Positions 10,564 to 22,146 of a DNA stretch of 64,000 nucleotides are shown piece after piece. The notes beneath the pieces are model-generated. The model was not told where the DNA came from. It searched no databases and saw only the letters and a list, made by a program, of their open reading frames with translations. The stretch covers positions 186,001 through 250,000 of the forward strand of contig JARGSG010000042.1 in assembly GCA_030374805.1 (NCBI GenBank), read 5' to 3'. Source of the DNA: Gracilaria gracilis (lineage: Eukaryota; Rhodophyta; Florideophyceae; Gracilariales; Gracilariaceae). The position numbers and the translations under genes were made by a program. The first letter of the stretch is position 1, and each line of letters begins with the position of its first letter.

Positions 10564-12311
10564 AGGAAGGTCGCCGCTGGGGTATCTACCGGGAGGTCGA
10601 CAGACATCATGCAGACAGAGCCATCAGAGCGGGGGCAGTGCTCTCGTCGCCCCTAACGACGTGGCAGGAAAAAGAGGATGGGTTGAAAGGCGGATTAATA
10701 GTCAATCTATCAAAGCAGTCAAAGTATTGGAACAAAGGCTCCCTACGGATGGAGTAAGTGGCATGGTTTGCAATGACGCTCAACCAAAGAGACTACATGA
10801 TTTCAATGGACATCGAGAAAGGCTACAGGCATCTGCGTCTCGCTCCGCCGATGAGGGACTGGTTTATCTCCAAGTATTATGGTCGCTACTTTCAGTGTAT
10901 CGCTCTACCTTTTGGATGGGGACATTCCCCGCTTTGGTTCACACGGCTTATGATTCCGCTTGTGACGGAGCTCCGGAGCTGGGGCTATCGAGTATTAGCC
11001 TATCTGGACGACTTCTTGATTGCACCATCACCGATAGGGGTCGTTTCGCTACAGGCGCACTGTATTCAGGCACAAAGGCGAATCGAGAGACTCTTGAGTC
11101 TCTTAGGAATATCGAGAAACCAAACAAAAGGGCAGTGGGAGCCCTCACAGTGCGTAAGTCATCTCGGGGATATCGTGGATACCCGGTCGATGCGGTTCTA
11201 CATACAGCCACGCAAGGTCGGGAAGGTTCATTCTCTTGCACGCAAGCTGCTTCGCGAAGCCCGTTATGGGCGTCGTTACGTCTCGGTCAAGCTCTTACCG
11301 CACTTCTGTGGGGTGTGTGTATCTCTTACTCTGGTAATGCCGTGGGCGCGCTTCTACACCAGATCTCTGTATTGGTATATCAGCAAGAGGAAGCGAGATG
11401 GCCGTGGGCGGCGACGTCTAAGCTATCAGAGCATCCGCGACGTGCTGAAATGGAAGAAACTGGGCGCAGCAGAATTGTGTGGAAGACCGGTGCTTTCGAT
11501 GGCTCCAGATTCGTCGCTACACTCAGACGCCGCCGATGTTGGCTTCGGAGGGACACTAAATCTGGAAGAGTTCGAGGCTGGAGTAGACGCTCCATGGACA
11601 GCGCAGGGTATCTGGAACTGGAAAGACAGGGCGCGCTCTTTAACTTATCGAGAGCTAAAAGCGGTCAGGAAGCTTCTGCAGAGCAGAATGGGCCAGAAAC
11701 TAAAGAGAAGTTTCAAGTCTTGCCTGCTGCTTTACACCGACAATCAAGCTGTTGCACACATCGCCAACGCCTTTGTTTCATCCAGCCGTCTACTGATGAT
11801 GGAGCTGAGGCGTCTAAAGCGTGTTCTGGACAGCATGGGAATTCAAATCAGGGCCGAGTGGCTACCCTCGGTTGCAAATCGCTTCCCCGACGCATTGTCG
11901 CGACGATTTCCTCGAAGCGACCTCCAAGTCCGGAAGCAGCTACGGCGTTCCGTATGGGATGGTATGCGAGCCCCCGCAGACTCTTTTACATACCGCCCAC
12001 TGGGCGAACATCCGGTGTTCCTCCGTCGCCAAGTATATCGCGAGCTGTCGACAGCGTGGTTGCAGACGGACGACATATGGCTCCTTTGCCCTCCCGCGGA
12101 GCTCATCACCTCGACGTTGTTGAAGCTGCAAGCCAGCGGCGCACCGGCCATACTCATACTCCCAGAATGGCCACGGCAACCTTGGTACCACCAGGCCAAG
12201 ATAATGGCACAGAAGATGACGCGACTCCCACTCCCGCCGCAGAGCATTTGGGACGCGCATCGCGTTCTGAACCCGCAGTGGAAATCCATCCTGCTGGAAA
12301 TCAACGTTTGA
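10509..12311 (+). pseudogene. reverse transcriptase/RNase H of the YR retroelement
   Basis: One frame of about 600 codons holds the DIRS-type RT followed by RNase H. RT landmarks are SMDIEKGYRHLRLAP (first catalytic Asp), ALPFGWGHSPLWFTRLM, and the YLDD active site at 11001-11012. RNase H landmarks follow in order: SLHSDAADVGFGG, LTYRELKAVRKLL, LLYTDNQAVAHIA and PDALSRRF. A single TAA (10755-10757) interrupts the frame before the first RT motif; a Gln codon would fit there. All visible catalytic residues are kept, so the lesion is recent. The long ORF on the same strand at 10379-12514 is a shadow in another frame. Confidence 0.85.
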
Positions 12312-12429
12312 CCCGTGCGAGTTCTAAAATGCTGCTTACGCAGGCTGGCCAGACCCACGCTGCTGCTGTATCCGGACAAACTAACGGCGCCCGGAGGGCT
12401 CTAGAGATTCTCAGGGAATACTCGTGGAG

Positions 12430-13428
12430 CCCTAGAACCACGCGCAGAGAGATTCTCAGTGGGAAACATGGATGCAGTTCTGTACTCAGGAAGGGAGACC
12501 GATTCTTCCCGTAACTGAAAGTCATCTAATTGCATATATCGGGTGGCTGTGCCATAAGAGAGAAACTGGCACACGGAGTGTGAGTGCAAACTCTATACCG
12601 CAGTACCTGAGTGCCGTTCGACAAATGCAGCTCCTACTCCTTGGTCGATCGGTAGCGGATTACCCTTTTGTTTCGCACGTTTTGAGAGCCTATGCACGTT
12701 GGGAAGAAACTACGTTCCCAGCCGCCGAAGTGCGTTGCGGAGTACCAGCCAGTCACATGAAAAAAGTTTAAGCTCTCGGCCTGGGCACCTCTAGCCTGCG
12801 CGAATAGCGAGATTGCACACTTGTGGTCTTTGCGTATTGCCTTAATGGCTTGCGTGCGAGTTCGGTGGTCTCGCTCCTGGCAACGAATGTCGATATCCGT
12901 GGTCAGGAGATTTGGGCCCGTCTCTCGGTGGTAAAGGGCAAACCAGCGAGCCGGGAACCTCTCGTACGCTTTGTCTCTCGAACGGACAACCTTCCTTCTC
13001 CGTTGGATCTGTTTTCCCGCTGGCAGGAAGCTCGGGGAAAGCACGCAAGCTGGTTTGGACTACCCGGTGAGACTGTGGACTATCGGAGCTCAGCATTGAC
13101 AGACGCTTTGCACCGGTGCTTCTCTACTCTCAATATTTGCCCCCCACCGCATGGAAAGTATACATCTCACTCGCTTCGGATTGGTGCTCATACCGAGCAA
13201 TTATTACTTGGAATATCCCTGACCGTTCGATTGTCCCGAGTTGGTTGGGGTCATTCTAGCGGAGAAATGGCGAATCTTTACTTTGACCGCACGATTACTT
13301 CTACCGCTGCGTCCTTCTGGTTTTTCGGGGGTACCTCTGCCGGTCCTTCCATTTCAATACCCTCATCGTCGCCAACTCTAAGGCTTCCTGACGACAATGC
13401 GCGCACCGCGGGCGCTTTACGTCCTTAG
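12430..13428 (+). pseudogene. tyrosine recombinase of the YR retroelement
   Basis: The frame follows pol through an apparent frameshift near 12430. The N-terminal core-binding region (ending VSANSIPQYLSAVRQM, about 12590-12630) precedes the catalytic domain. Catalytic residues are Arg at 12853-12855 (NGLRASS), the HSLR box with His 13168-13170 and Arg 13177-13179, and a Tyr at 13279-13281 in MANLYFDR. The enzyme would insert the circular cDNA by site-specific recombination. Two in-frame stops, TAA 12769-12771 and TAG 12805-12807, lie between the two domains, so the copy is dead unless read through. Confidence 0.8.
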
Positions 13429-13463
13429 ACCACGCTTACTACGTAATTGGATTGGAAGTTTTC

Positions 13464-13636
13464 GTGCTGTGTAGAGGACTTTATGCGCATGAAACGCAAT
13501 GTCGATAGATAGCGAGGGCGGCACTTTAGAGGTGTAATTCACGACGCGTACGACGTCAGTGCTGGACGACGGCGGTATCAACGCCGCTGCCGGCGCTGAG
13601 ACGGCTCCCGCATGTTTCCCCTTCGTGCCTCTCTCT
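13464..13636 (+). repeat. right 173-bp direct repeat of the YR retroelement
   Basis: The partner of the repeat at 9418-9590, same orientation and same length. It starts 35 bp after the recombinase stop. A further copy of its last 13 bases (cgtgcctctctct) occurs at about 13669-13681, possibly part of a split-repeat arrangement. Confidence 0.9.
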
Positions 13637-13868
13637 TTTTCCCCGAGCCACCCTCCCATCTTCGACATCGTGCCTCTCTCTTTAATTACTCTTTTCTACT
13701 CATTCGTTTCTATGAATTGGCTGCCGAGAGCTTTGAATAGGTCTCGGTGAGGGTCAAGAACTTTTGGCTAGCGGTAAACGAATTCGTTTCATTTGCGTGC
13801 AAAGGCCAGAATCAGAAAAGCGCCTCTATTTGAATCCATGTGCAACCAGGTTTCATTCGAACGCTTCA

Positions 13869-13888
13869 AATGATCATCTAGGAGGATG
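13869..13888 (+). repeat. left target-site duplication of a LINE insertion
   Basis: A 20-bp block (aatgatcatctaggaggatg) that recurs with one mismatch at 15114-15133, exactly flanking the LINE fragment. Confidence 0.75.
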
Positions 13889-15113
13889 ATATAATCTCTC
13901 TCTCATTTATAGGCACATCTAGCTTAATTACAACTAAATTTTACTGTTCAACTTCAAATCCGTCGCAATAATTTTTAATGTGTTGTTTCATAACTAAGTC
14001 TCTGCCGCTGGATTTCCTTCGCTGATGCTCTTCGTCCGAAACGACAACCACGCTACTTCCTCTCATCCGTGAAGGTATGAACCGATATCCATATTGCTCC
14101 GTACGCTAGCCGACAAGAGCAGCAACTTGTCTCTGAAATATATTTGATTTGAATCAAATGACGCAGTTCAGAGATACGAGCACAGCGTTTGTAAAGAAGA
14201 ACGCTTTAGTACTTGACAAGAGTTGTACAATGAAAATTCGACACCATTTCTTGTACTCAGGTCTGCGACAGAGTCGGGAATGCCAAAAAAGCAGTTGTGA
14301 TGGCCTTATTCGAGCCATTATATGTGTTCTGCTCATCTACATGCGTGCAGGACACGAGCGACAGAATAAAATTTTTGGCGAAAACACGTCCGTTTCGGGG
14401 GGTGTAGTGTTTCTTCTACACATTTTTTTTCATTCATTCGCAGGCGCTCTTCTTCTGTGCAAACAGAGACAGGACGTAGCGCTTTCAAATGAGTGGATGG
14501 TCAATAAGTTTCGTCAAGCGTATCGATGGGGAGAGCTGGTTCAATATCAAGGTCTGGTCTCTTGAAGCGTGTGCGACACATTTGAGGTAGAATAGTTAGT
14601 GCGTTTCTGGTTAAAGAAGCGCTCGCTCACTAGGAAGGCCAGCATTTTCTCAGGCCATTCTCGGATGATATCAGCAACAACAAGATTCCAGCGTTCATGA
14701 AGCGGCGGTAGACAAAGACGTCTACGTGTACTGAGCGTTCTTTTTGGACACCTCAGTACATAGTGTTCAACGTCATTTAGAACTCCAGGACGGCAGTCGC
14801 ACACTAATTTCTTTCCAAACAAATGCGTTCCAAATGGGTGTATCCACGGAGAATTTCCAACAAACTACTGCTAAAGAACCACCTCTGCTTCTCTCAGTGA
14901 CACTGAATATTGTAGTTCTTCCGGTATAACTCGTATCAAAAGATCTTGCTTGTGTTTTGTTGACACTTCTCGTCGTACTCTGGAGAAGTCAATAGGAACT
15001 TCTAACCGTTCTGCAATTGGTGAATCAAGAGCCTGCTTTGCAAGACTATCGACCAAGTCACTTCACGTTAATTCGCAATGACTGGGAATCCAAACCACGT
15101 CCACCGCTGATAT
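13889..15113 (-). mobile_element. 5'-truncated LINE, reverse orientation
   Basis: Reading right to left, the fragment matches the 3' part of the LINE at 30.27-34.31 kb: the end of RNase H, a C-terminal Cys/His segment (GVLNDVEHYVLRCPKRTLS) at about 14595-15060, and the same 3' terminus (ttagttgtaattaagctag, then tataaatgagagagaga). The reading is broken by stops. Relative to the other copy it has an extra block of roughly 640 bp (about 13950-14590) just before the 3' terminal 60 bp. That block holds an unrecognised 138-codon ORF on the plus strand. The flanking 20-bp duplication supports target-primed insertion. Confidence 0.8.
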
Positions 15114-15133
15114 AATGATCATCCAGGAGGATG
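15114..15133 (+). repeat. right target-site duplication of a LINE insertion
   Basis: Matches 13869-13888 at 19 of 20 positions. A third, shorter relative (aatgatctaggaggat) occurs at about 15169-15184 without a LINE, so the pre-insertion site may itself have been repetitive. Confidence 0.7.
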
Positions 15134-15302
15134 TTATTGGGGGGGTTTAGGGGTTTAACTCGAACGGTTCAAATGATCTAGGAGGATTTTGACTATTACT
15201 CTGTTGGGAACCAGTCTCCACATTGCGTGTGAGAAACACAGCACAATTGCTTTACTTGAACCGATTGGTTGCCTTTGGGCTTCAACGGGAAATCAAAGCA
15301 AT

Positions 15303-17193
15303 TCACCTTGAACATAAGTCCCGTAGACCATAGAAAGCTAGAGAGATGCTTGCCGGACATTGATTTTCTTGGTTATTTTTTCCTAGTCTCGTGTGTTGAG
15401 ATGAACGGTATCTCACATTTTGCCACGGATGTTTCATCAGCTCCCTTTCGGATTCGTAAATCCGTTGTAAACTGACCAGATGGTTATGGATCTCTATACG
15501 ATGAGATAGTGATTCTGCATTCCCGCGACGTGCATAGACACCACAGCCTTCGTCCTTCATATTTAGTCTCAATTGCAGCAGGAACTCAAGTATTTGGCGA
15601 GCCCAGTCGATACTGTGGGGAGAGAATTCGGAATCCAGGTCAATGCGATTCAGTTGTGAACTTAAAATCTTTATCGCTAAATCCGTAATCACTGGAGAGT
15701 TTTTCCACAATATCCCCGAGGCTTTGTCCAGAAGCCTGCTTCTATGCATCTGCGAAGGTTCCACTTTACTTTATAGGCGTGGTGAGATTTTGCTTAGATA
15801 TATCATGAACGAATCGAGTTCCTGCACCCTTAAATCCGACATCTTTTGTTCCCATTTCAATTCGGAGTCCGCGAAGGAAGATCGTGTTCTTTTGGTTAAC
15901 GAACCGATACCTCTTGTAGACACGAGAGGATCACAATCTTCGGAACTGATTAGCATTCCGAATGTTGGTTGAGGCCCCCATACTCTCATGGGAGTGCGGT
16001 ACAATGTTAGTGGGGGATTCTCAATATTTTTGGGCATATCCTACAAAACCCAAACTGGCGAAGGCAGAAACCGAGAAACCGTGGATATTTGTTATAGAAC
16101 AAATGTGGCAAAGGCATTCTAGTTGGCCATCGATGGTTCTGATTAAATTCTTCCAGGGTGATAAATTCATGCTTAATCTCAATGATCTTCAGCGCTAGTA
16201 CCGACTTCCATTTGTGGAAAGAAGATTTCAGATGTGCCCCACCTCGTAACATCAAGTCGGTAACTTCGATCGCTGAGTAGTGTTGCACAAGTAGAGAATG
16301 TTTTCACAGCATTTGAATGAACCGGTTGACAGGATTTTGAGCAACGTCTTCAGTGTCACTACGCCGTTCATCATTCTCAAGCAAATGAGTGAACAATCCT
16401 TTGCGGTAGAAGGAAAGCAGATCCTTAAGTTCCTGGTCAAATTTTGTTCGTCGACGAAATAAAAGCTGGGACATTACTGCGTCTTCCGGTAGGTTACAAT
16501 CATCTTTAACAAGGCGAGCAAAACTTTCAACCGACTTCATTGTTAATTCCGGATACATCCGTTGTTTGTGAAAACTTGTCTCCATTGTGAACGGTTTGAC
16601 CCCAAGCATCAGATCAATTTCCAAAAAAATATCGGATACCAGAAAGCGGGCAACAAGAACACCGAGCTGTAGAAGAACATCTTCCAATTCCCAACCGCTA
16701 ACGCTTTTGGTGACGATCTCCTGCAGAATATCAAAGACTCGGTTGAACTGGCGACCACCAGAAGCAGGAAAGTCAGCTGCATAGGACCCCATTACCACTG
16801 GGATGAAGTTGGGTTTTTCTTTTGATGACGGAAATTCATTGATTCCGGTATGTGTATTTCTTCATCCAATTCGATTACGATTTCTTCCAAAGTCCGCTCA
16901 TCATTTCTTACGGCTTTCAAAACTTTGGCTTTCGGTCGCGAACGTGGATCTAAAAACAGTCTAGGCAGCGACTCATGTACAGACAGAAGTCTTGGCAGAA
17001 TAAGTTTGGGGTATCCTTGCATGTACAGAGTAAAGTGTAGCCCCAAGGCTGGCGGCATCGGCGAGACATGTTTGAGAGAAGCGTCGTACCTTTGGCAAGG
17101 ATTGGAAACAGTCATTGCCCTACCAGCACTCAATATTCCACGGACGGACACCATTGTTAGCAGAGAAATAACATTTGGTGGTGCTCGATTCAA
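15303..17193 (-). pseudogene. unrecognised protein, frame-broken pieces
   Basis: Consecutive minus-strand pieces, 17193-16792, 16798-16304, 16288-16007, 16037-15771 and 15764-15303, overlap or abut while changing frame. They read like one protein of about 600 residues with several frameshifts. Composition is ordinary for a soluble protein: helical, with an acidic stretch (EEIVIELDEEIHIPES) in the first piece. No motif is recognised. It lies at the 3' side of other unknown minus-strand pieces reaching 21.55 kb and may be the end of the same locus. Introns are an alternative to frameshifts, but I saw no convincing splice pairs. Confidence 0.4.
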
Positions 17194-17329
17194 AACGTCC
17201 TGAAAAAAGGCACTGTTCCCCTCCCGAACCCTTTTTTGACTTAAAGCGGTTCTTGAGTCGTTAACGAGTCCGTTTTCCGTACTAAACCCGAAAATTCCGG
17301 TTATTCGGTACTGGAATGAAGAATATCTT

Positions 17330-17782
17330 TCAACTGAGCCATGTTGTTTCCTGATCGAGCACCGGGAACGAGAAGTTTGAGTGCCTTGCGAACGACTTCG
17401 GAGGTTTTATTGGGTAAGAGGATCCACGTGGGCCGTGGAGCGTTAGAGCAATGTCTAAGATCCCGTCTTCGATCCTACTCATGTCAAGTTGTTCATTTAA
17501 CTTTTCTCTGGTAGAAATGAGATTCACTTTGGACATAATTCGTTTCTTTAATCCATGGCCTGTGCATTGGAACTTCAAAGGACACAGAAAGAGAAGGTCT
17601 TCCAAACACATGTAACCACACTTGAGTGCGTTCCGATTGGGTGCCGAGTACGAAAGCGCTGTTTTGCCACGCCTAGTTATATCTGACTTCAGCTTCAGTA
17701 GGTTTCCCAAGTATGCATTTTCATCCAACAGAGCCAGAGCTGTTTCGAAATATGAGGAACAGGGAGCAGAATATGCATCCAC
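17330..17782 (-). pseudogene. unrecognised protein fragment
   Basis: A 150-codon open piece whose frame is also open upstream of its first Met. It contains a Cys-rich segment (CGYMCLEDLLFLCPLKFQC) that could bind metal. It lies between the two larger unknown pieces on the same strand and is probably one segment of the same broken gene. No family assigned. Confidence 0.35.
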
Positions 17783-17849
17783 TTCAAAGCAATCCCTTGT
17801 TGCTTGGTCTTCAACACTGTGAAGAACATGCTCTGGGCAGTCAAAATGG

Positions 17850-20303
17850 TTACGGCTGAACCTGCCAAAAACATGGAGTCACTGCTCTACTAATCCAAGC
17901 AAGGAAACGCGCAATCATCAACTGTACGACGACAATCTCGTTCTCCTCAAGGGTGAGGCCTTCTCCAAAAGATGAGTCAAACCCACATGTCTTGTCGTGA
18001 CTACTCCCATTTTTTGGGTCTGGAACAGCGCAACAAACTTGACGAAAAGTAGTAAATCCAGCGTGTCCGGACCGGGTACAACGCCTGGTAATGAGCAGAA
18101 TTAGCTCGCTTATTAGATACCAAAAGAACTTGTGCAATGTCGAGCAAGAATTGTATGCGTCGCCCGTATCGCCACCCAATTTTTGTTGAAAGAACATCAG
18201 TAAAGCCTCATGACCTCGCAAAGCGTTTAAGACCATCCGTTTCTGAATAATTGCCCTCACGTGAAGTAAATCATATGCAAAGCTTCTCTGTGTCTCAAAC
18301 ACTCTGAAGGCAATAGGCCTCATGTATTCATCATCTTGACCGGATCGTTTCCCAAACCGTTTTAAGCGGTGGTCAAGAAAGTACTTTTCCGATGAAAACA
18401 GCTTATTGGATGGAAAGTTCACCAAATTGGTGTTCGGAGCCAGGTAAAGTGGCTGTTGTTGATATCGATTCTCGAACCGCAGCAATATTTTGGAGGGAGC
18501 TCTAAACGCACTTCCTCGCCAGGGTATTGTGACAAAGTTTGTGACAAAGTCAGTTGAATTAATGTCCATCACAGGTTCGAGAGACATTCCTGCACTTGAA
18601 GGGAGAATGGAACTCTTGTAATAGGCCACTTTCTTCTGTTGCATGGAGTGGACAGAAGAACCATCATGGAGAATTGCATCGATGGATTTCTTGTAGTCTT
18701 CACAAACCTGATCCATAGTGATTCCAGCGTTGGATTTGCTGAAGTAGTGATCGTCTTTGACATGTTCCACAGCATCCAACAACTGGAAAGGAGCGAATAG
18801 AAAAGGAACACATTGTATGTCTGCATCGAAATCATTGATAATGCCACACGGTATGTCAAACTCTCCTCGAATATCCGCTTGGTAATTCGGACTATTCAGA
18901 ACGCCTTCATACTCGGACCCCGCATCGGAAGAAGACCTCGTTCTAATCCCATCATCATTCTCAGTGTGGGCGGTTAGTGTTCCCCTTCTCTCTAGCAAAA
19001 GAATGAGAGCGTTTCAAATCCCTTCTCTCCAAAATATAGTATTCATCCAAATGCTCATGTTCTAGACGAGAATCCACGCTCAAGGATCGAGCGGTGTCTT
19101 GGAGAGTAGACTTCGGCTCTGGAATGCTCCCGTCTTCATCACCGCAAAGCATGTCATAATTAGTATGTTCGCGTTGTAAAGAATCATCATCATCACTGAC
19201 AATCAATCGCTTCTTTCTCTTCTTCAATACCATATCCCTGTTACTTTTGTTATGGTGAGGGGGAAATGTGAGTAGCGGCTGACCGTCCAAGCCACTGTAA
19301 CCGGGAGAGAGAAGGTGGGACAGGGACTTTTAAATAGCTCGAATGGCAGCGACATATACAGCCCTGCTATAACGGCAGACGAATGCTCAATCTTTTCCGA
19401 AACCATTAAAATGTTCTCATCTTTTGATGTACCCGAAATGAAGAAGAGATGGTCTAGAGGGATGTTGGAGTCCATCCGAAGGCCATTCGTATGGGAACTA
19501 AAGAAACACCGATAAAAACCAGCCGTTTTGGGCCGTAATTTTCTGAAGGACAAACCCAGTGTGGGACTTACAATCGGTACATTAAAAAGAAATAAAATCC
19601 ACAAAGGAAGACAATTAGGACAACGATATGGAACCCAAACATACAGAGAGTCATAGCTCCTTCTCGGATGTGTAGCGACAAACGGTAAAGATTTCAGAAA
19701 TCCCTTAACGGGATACCGCAAAGCTACCATCGTGGCGATTGTAGTGCGGCAGTGGAGAACAATGAGATCAGCCAGCCATTCTTGTAAGAGAGTCAAACCG
19801 CTTAAAGTCTTCTCTTCGAGCCAGTATCCTGCTAAGTACGATTTCCATTTAGCGATCGGTTTCTCTCCTTGAACACTAGGAAAGGGACCCTCATTGCGAT
19901 TACCTTCGCTTTGACAATTTTTATATATCACTTCGTTTATAGATTTGCACCTAACCACGTCAAGAAGCCACCAGCAACCAGTTGTATCTCGGAACTCTAG
20001 TTCAGATCCATTCAAAGTTAAGGAACCACGTATTATTTCTGGAATGCGCGCTTCATATAGGAAGATTAAAAAAAGTTCAGCGCTGTTTGTTCTCTGGACA
20101 TGGGTAACACGAGCACTGCAGTCTTCATTCGAATACATGTGCTTTGAGTTCAATGTAGGATTCCTGTAGTCCATGAGAATTCCATTGTTCTCCACATTCT
20201 GTGGACCTGTAGCGTAGCAGAACATGCGGAGTAAATATATTATTCTTGTAACCGACCTCAAGAGGTTCTTAAGGTTTAAGTCACCCTTCTTGGGGAAGCA
20301 CAT
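17850..20303 (-). pseudogene. unrecognised large protein, two frame changes
   Basis: A frame opening at ATG 20303 runs to about 19290. It continues in another frame to about 18990 through a nuclear-localisation-like stretch (KKRKKRLIVSDDDDS), and then returns to the first frame until 17850. The total is about 800 residues. The first part is hydrophobic and aromatic-rich in places (TGCWWLLDVV). The last part contains YLISELILLITRRCTRSG and a Cys-bearing tail. No catalytic motif is recognised. Upstream, 20304-20482 could hold the promoter. The two clean switches suggest single-base indels rather than introns. Confidence 0.4.
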
Positions 20304-20482
20304 TTTTGTAGAGGCTCGTGGCTTTCCATAGAATGAACACGTGTATCTCTACACCCGCCATAAACACGTGTAATGCGAAGGGTGGAGACTCCCAAAACAG
20401 CGGTAGATATGAGGGCTTTTTTAGTAGAGTGGTGAGGTGGGGGGCCGGGATGTATAGGGGACCACGAGCATTTGTTTACCTC

Positions 20483-21551
20483 TCACTCGAGAGAATAAGA
20501 ATTCCCGTACTGCCCAAACAACTCAACGGCCCGACATTTCTTGCATCTTAAGATGTTGGGGTCTTCCCGAAGTCTCTTGGGATTTAGGGATGGGATTATT
20601 AGAGCATGTCTTGGGGACCTGAAGTAATGCATTCCTTCTTCGTACATCTCGTCGAGGTCTTCTTCAAAGCTACCAGAGCTTTCGTAAGACACTGAAGCAT
20701 GGTGATTAGAATTGAATCGCGAGGCTATGCTGTTGTTGTGGAAGAAGAAGTAGAAATGCCGGTGAAAAATGCCTGCAACATAAAGCAATGGGAAATGAAA
20801 CGGAGATAGAAAATTTTGCATGTCCCGAAGTGCAGTCCCAGCATCCACGATAGTACTGAGTGGATACACTAATGGAACTCGATCTCTACTGTCGGAGAGA
20901 GCGATTTCAAATTCTTCTTTCGAAAGAAGCCCTCCAAGTTCTAAACGTGTCCCATCATCCTTAAAGTTTGCAGTGCATTCAAGAGTCTCATCTTTTTCGA
21001 GGAGGAGACTAGGATTTTCGAAAGAATGATAATCTCCAAACAAGTCTTCAGAACCAATCCCTTTGAAAAATGCCTTCCGGCTTCGAAAGATATCAGAAAA
21101 GGCATTGAAGGATGCCTCATTCCTTTCATTAAACAATGAATGACCTCCACATTTGCAATCCGCCAGCACCTCGTCTCTTAAAACTTCAAATAAGCTGAGT
21201 CGGTCTGGAATCGTATCTAAGTTCCAAGGCTTACCAAATTCGTACAGTGGAATCCTTTTTTTCACCATAACCTTAAGGAATGAAATATCAGCCCCTGTCA
21301 AATCAACCACGGTAGTTTTGGGACCGATTCTTAATGCCAAAATCACATAACTGAGAAACGTATCCCGTGCGTTGACATTAGTTTCCGAATACTGCTCAAC
21401 GTTGAAGGAGTCCCGACAAGGACAGAACCCTCCACAGGCACCCATAGCGCATTTGATATAGCAGCATTCCCTAGCAGATGGTTTCCGTACTCTAAGCGGG
21501 AAGCAGCAGAAGCCCCATTTTCCGACCATCATGTCTGTGTAATTAGCATAG
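20483..21551 (-). pseudogene. unrecognised Cys-rich protein, 5' end removed by a LINE
   Basis: The minus-strand frame is coherent from about 21551 to its stop at 20483, roughly 355 residues. Near the start it has a Cys-rich region (ECCYIKCAMGACGGFCPC, then CKCGGHS further on) that could be a zinc-binding module. Its C-terminal part contains an acidic segment (GSFEEDLDEMYEEGMHYF) and RCKKCRA. To the right of about 21560 the sequence becomes LINE DNA on the other strand, so the gene's 5' part has been displaced or lost. Family unknown. Confidence 0.45.
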
Positions 21552-22146
21552 ATATACCTCCTATAGACCAGAGAAAAGAGTCCAAATGGTGTCTCAAAAG
21601 GGCAGACTGGGAAGCGTACAAGCGAATTGTTGCAGAGGAGCTGAACGCTAATCCTGTTCACCCAGATTGGACAGTAGAAGAAGAGAACACGGCATTGGTC
21701 AATGCCCTCAACAAGGCAGCAGCCCAGGCCGTACCGGAAGAGAAAAAGCATAAAGGAGCACCATGGTAGTGTCCAGAGACGTCGGAGGTAGTGCAAAGAA
21801 GAACCGAAGCCTGGAGGAAGTGGGGAGAGAACAGCTGCGAGCAGACCAGTTCACAGTTACAGGAGGTCAGGCAAGAAGCGAGAAAAGTAATAGACAGACT
21901 TAAAAGAGAGAAACATGGAGAGACCTAGTAACTGGCCTTAAGGTGCACACGGACGGACGAATGGAATGGAAACTCTGGAAGACCCTGCTAGCTATGGATG
22001 ACAACCGCAGAACTACCTCGTCCATGTGCTCGCCCAACGGCGAATCGTAGTCTGATCCCAGACGAGCTCGGTGGTTCGTGAAAACGGAGCTTTAAAAGGT
22101 TACGGTCCAGGGGAAACTTACGAAAAGGAGAAATGAGTACAGAAAG

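Larger units (their letters stand above)
9418..13636 (+). mobile_element. DIRS/Ngaro-like tyrosine-recombinase retroelement
   Basis: A 4.2-kb unit has the order gag-like ORF, reverse transcriptase/RNase H, tyrosine recombinase, bounded by two 173-bp direct repeats. There is no aspartic protease or DDE integrase, which together with the recombinase identifies the YR retroelement group. Direct terminal repeats (rather than inverted ones) point to the Ngaro/PAT side, where split direct repeats (A1...B1-A2-B2) are usual. I could see only the A pair; a convincing B pair was not found. In-frame stops in pol and recombinase show it is no longer autonomous. Confidence 0.8.

Noticed and set aside
10379..12514. 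711-codon ORF overlapping the DIRS-like pol
   Set aside because: It lies in another frame of the same strand. The RT and RNase H motifs belong to the 10509-12311 frame, and the long ORF has no motif and a biased Ser/Arg composition.
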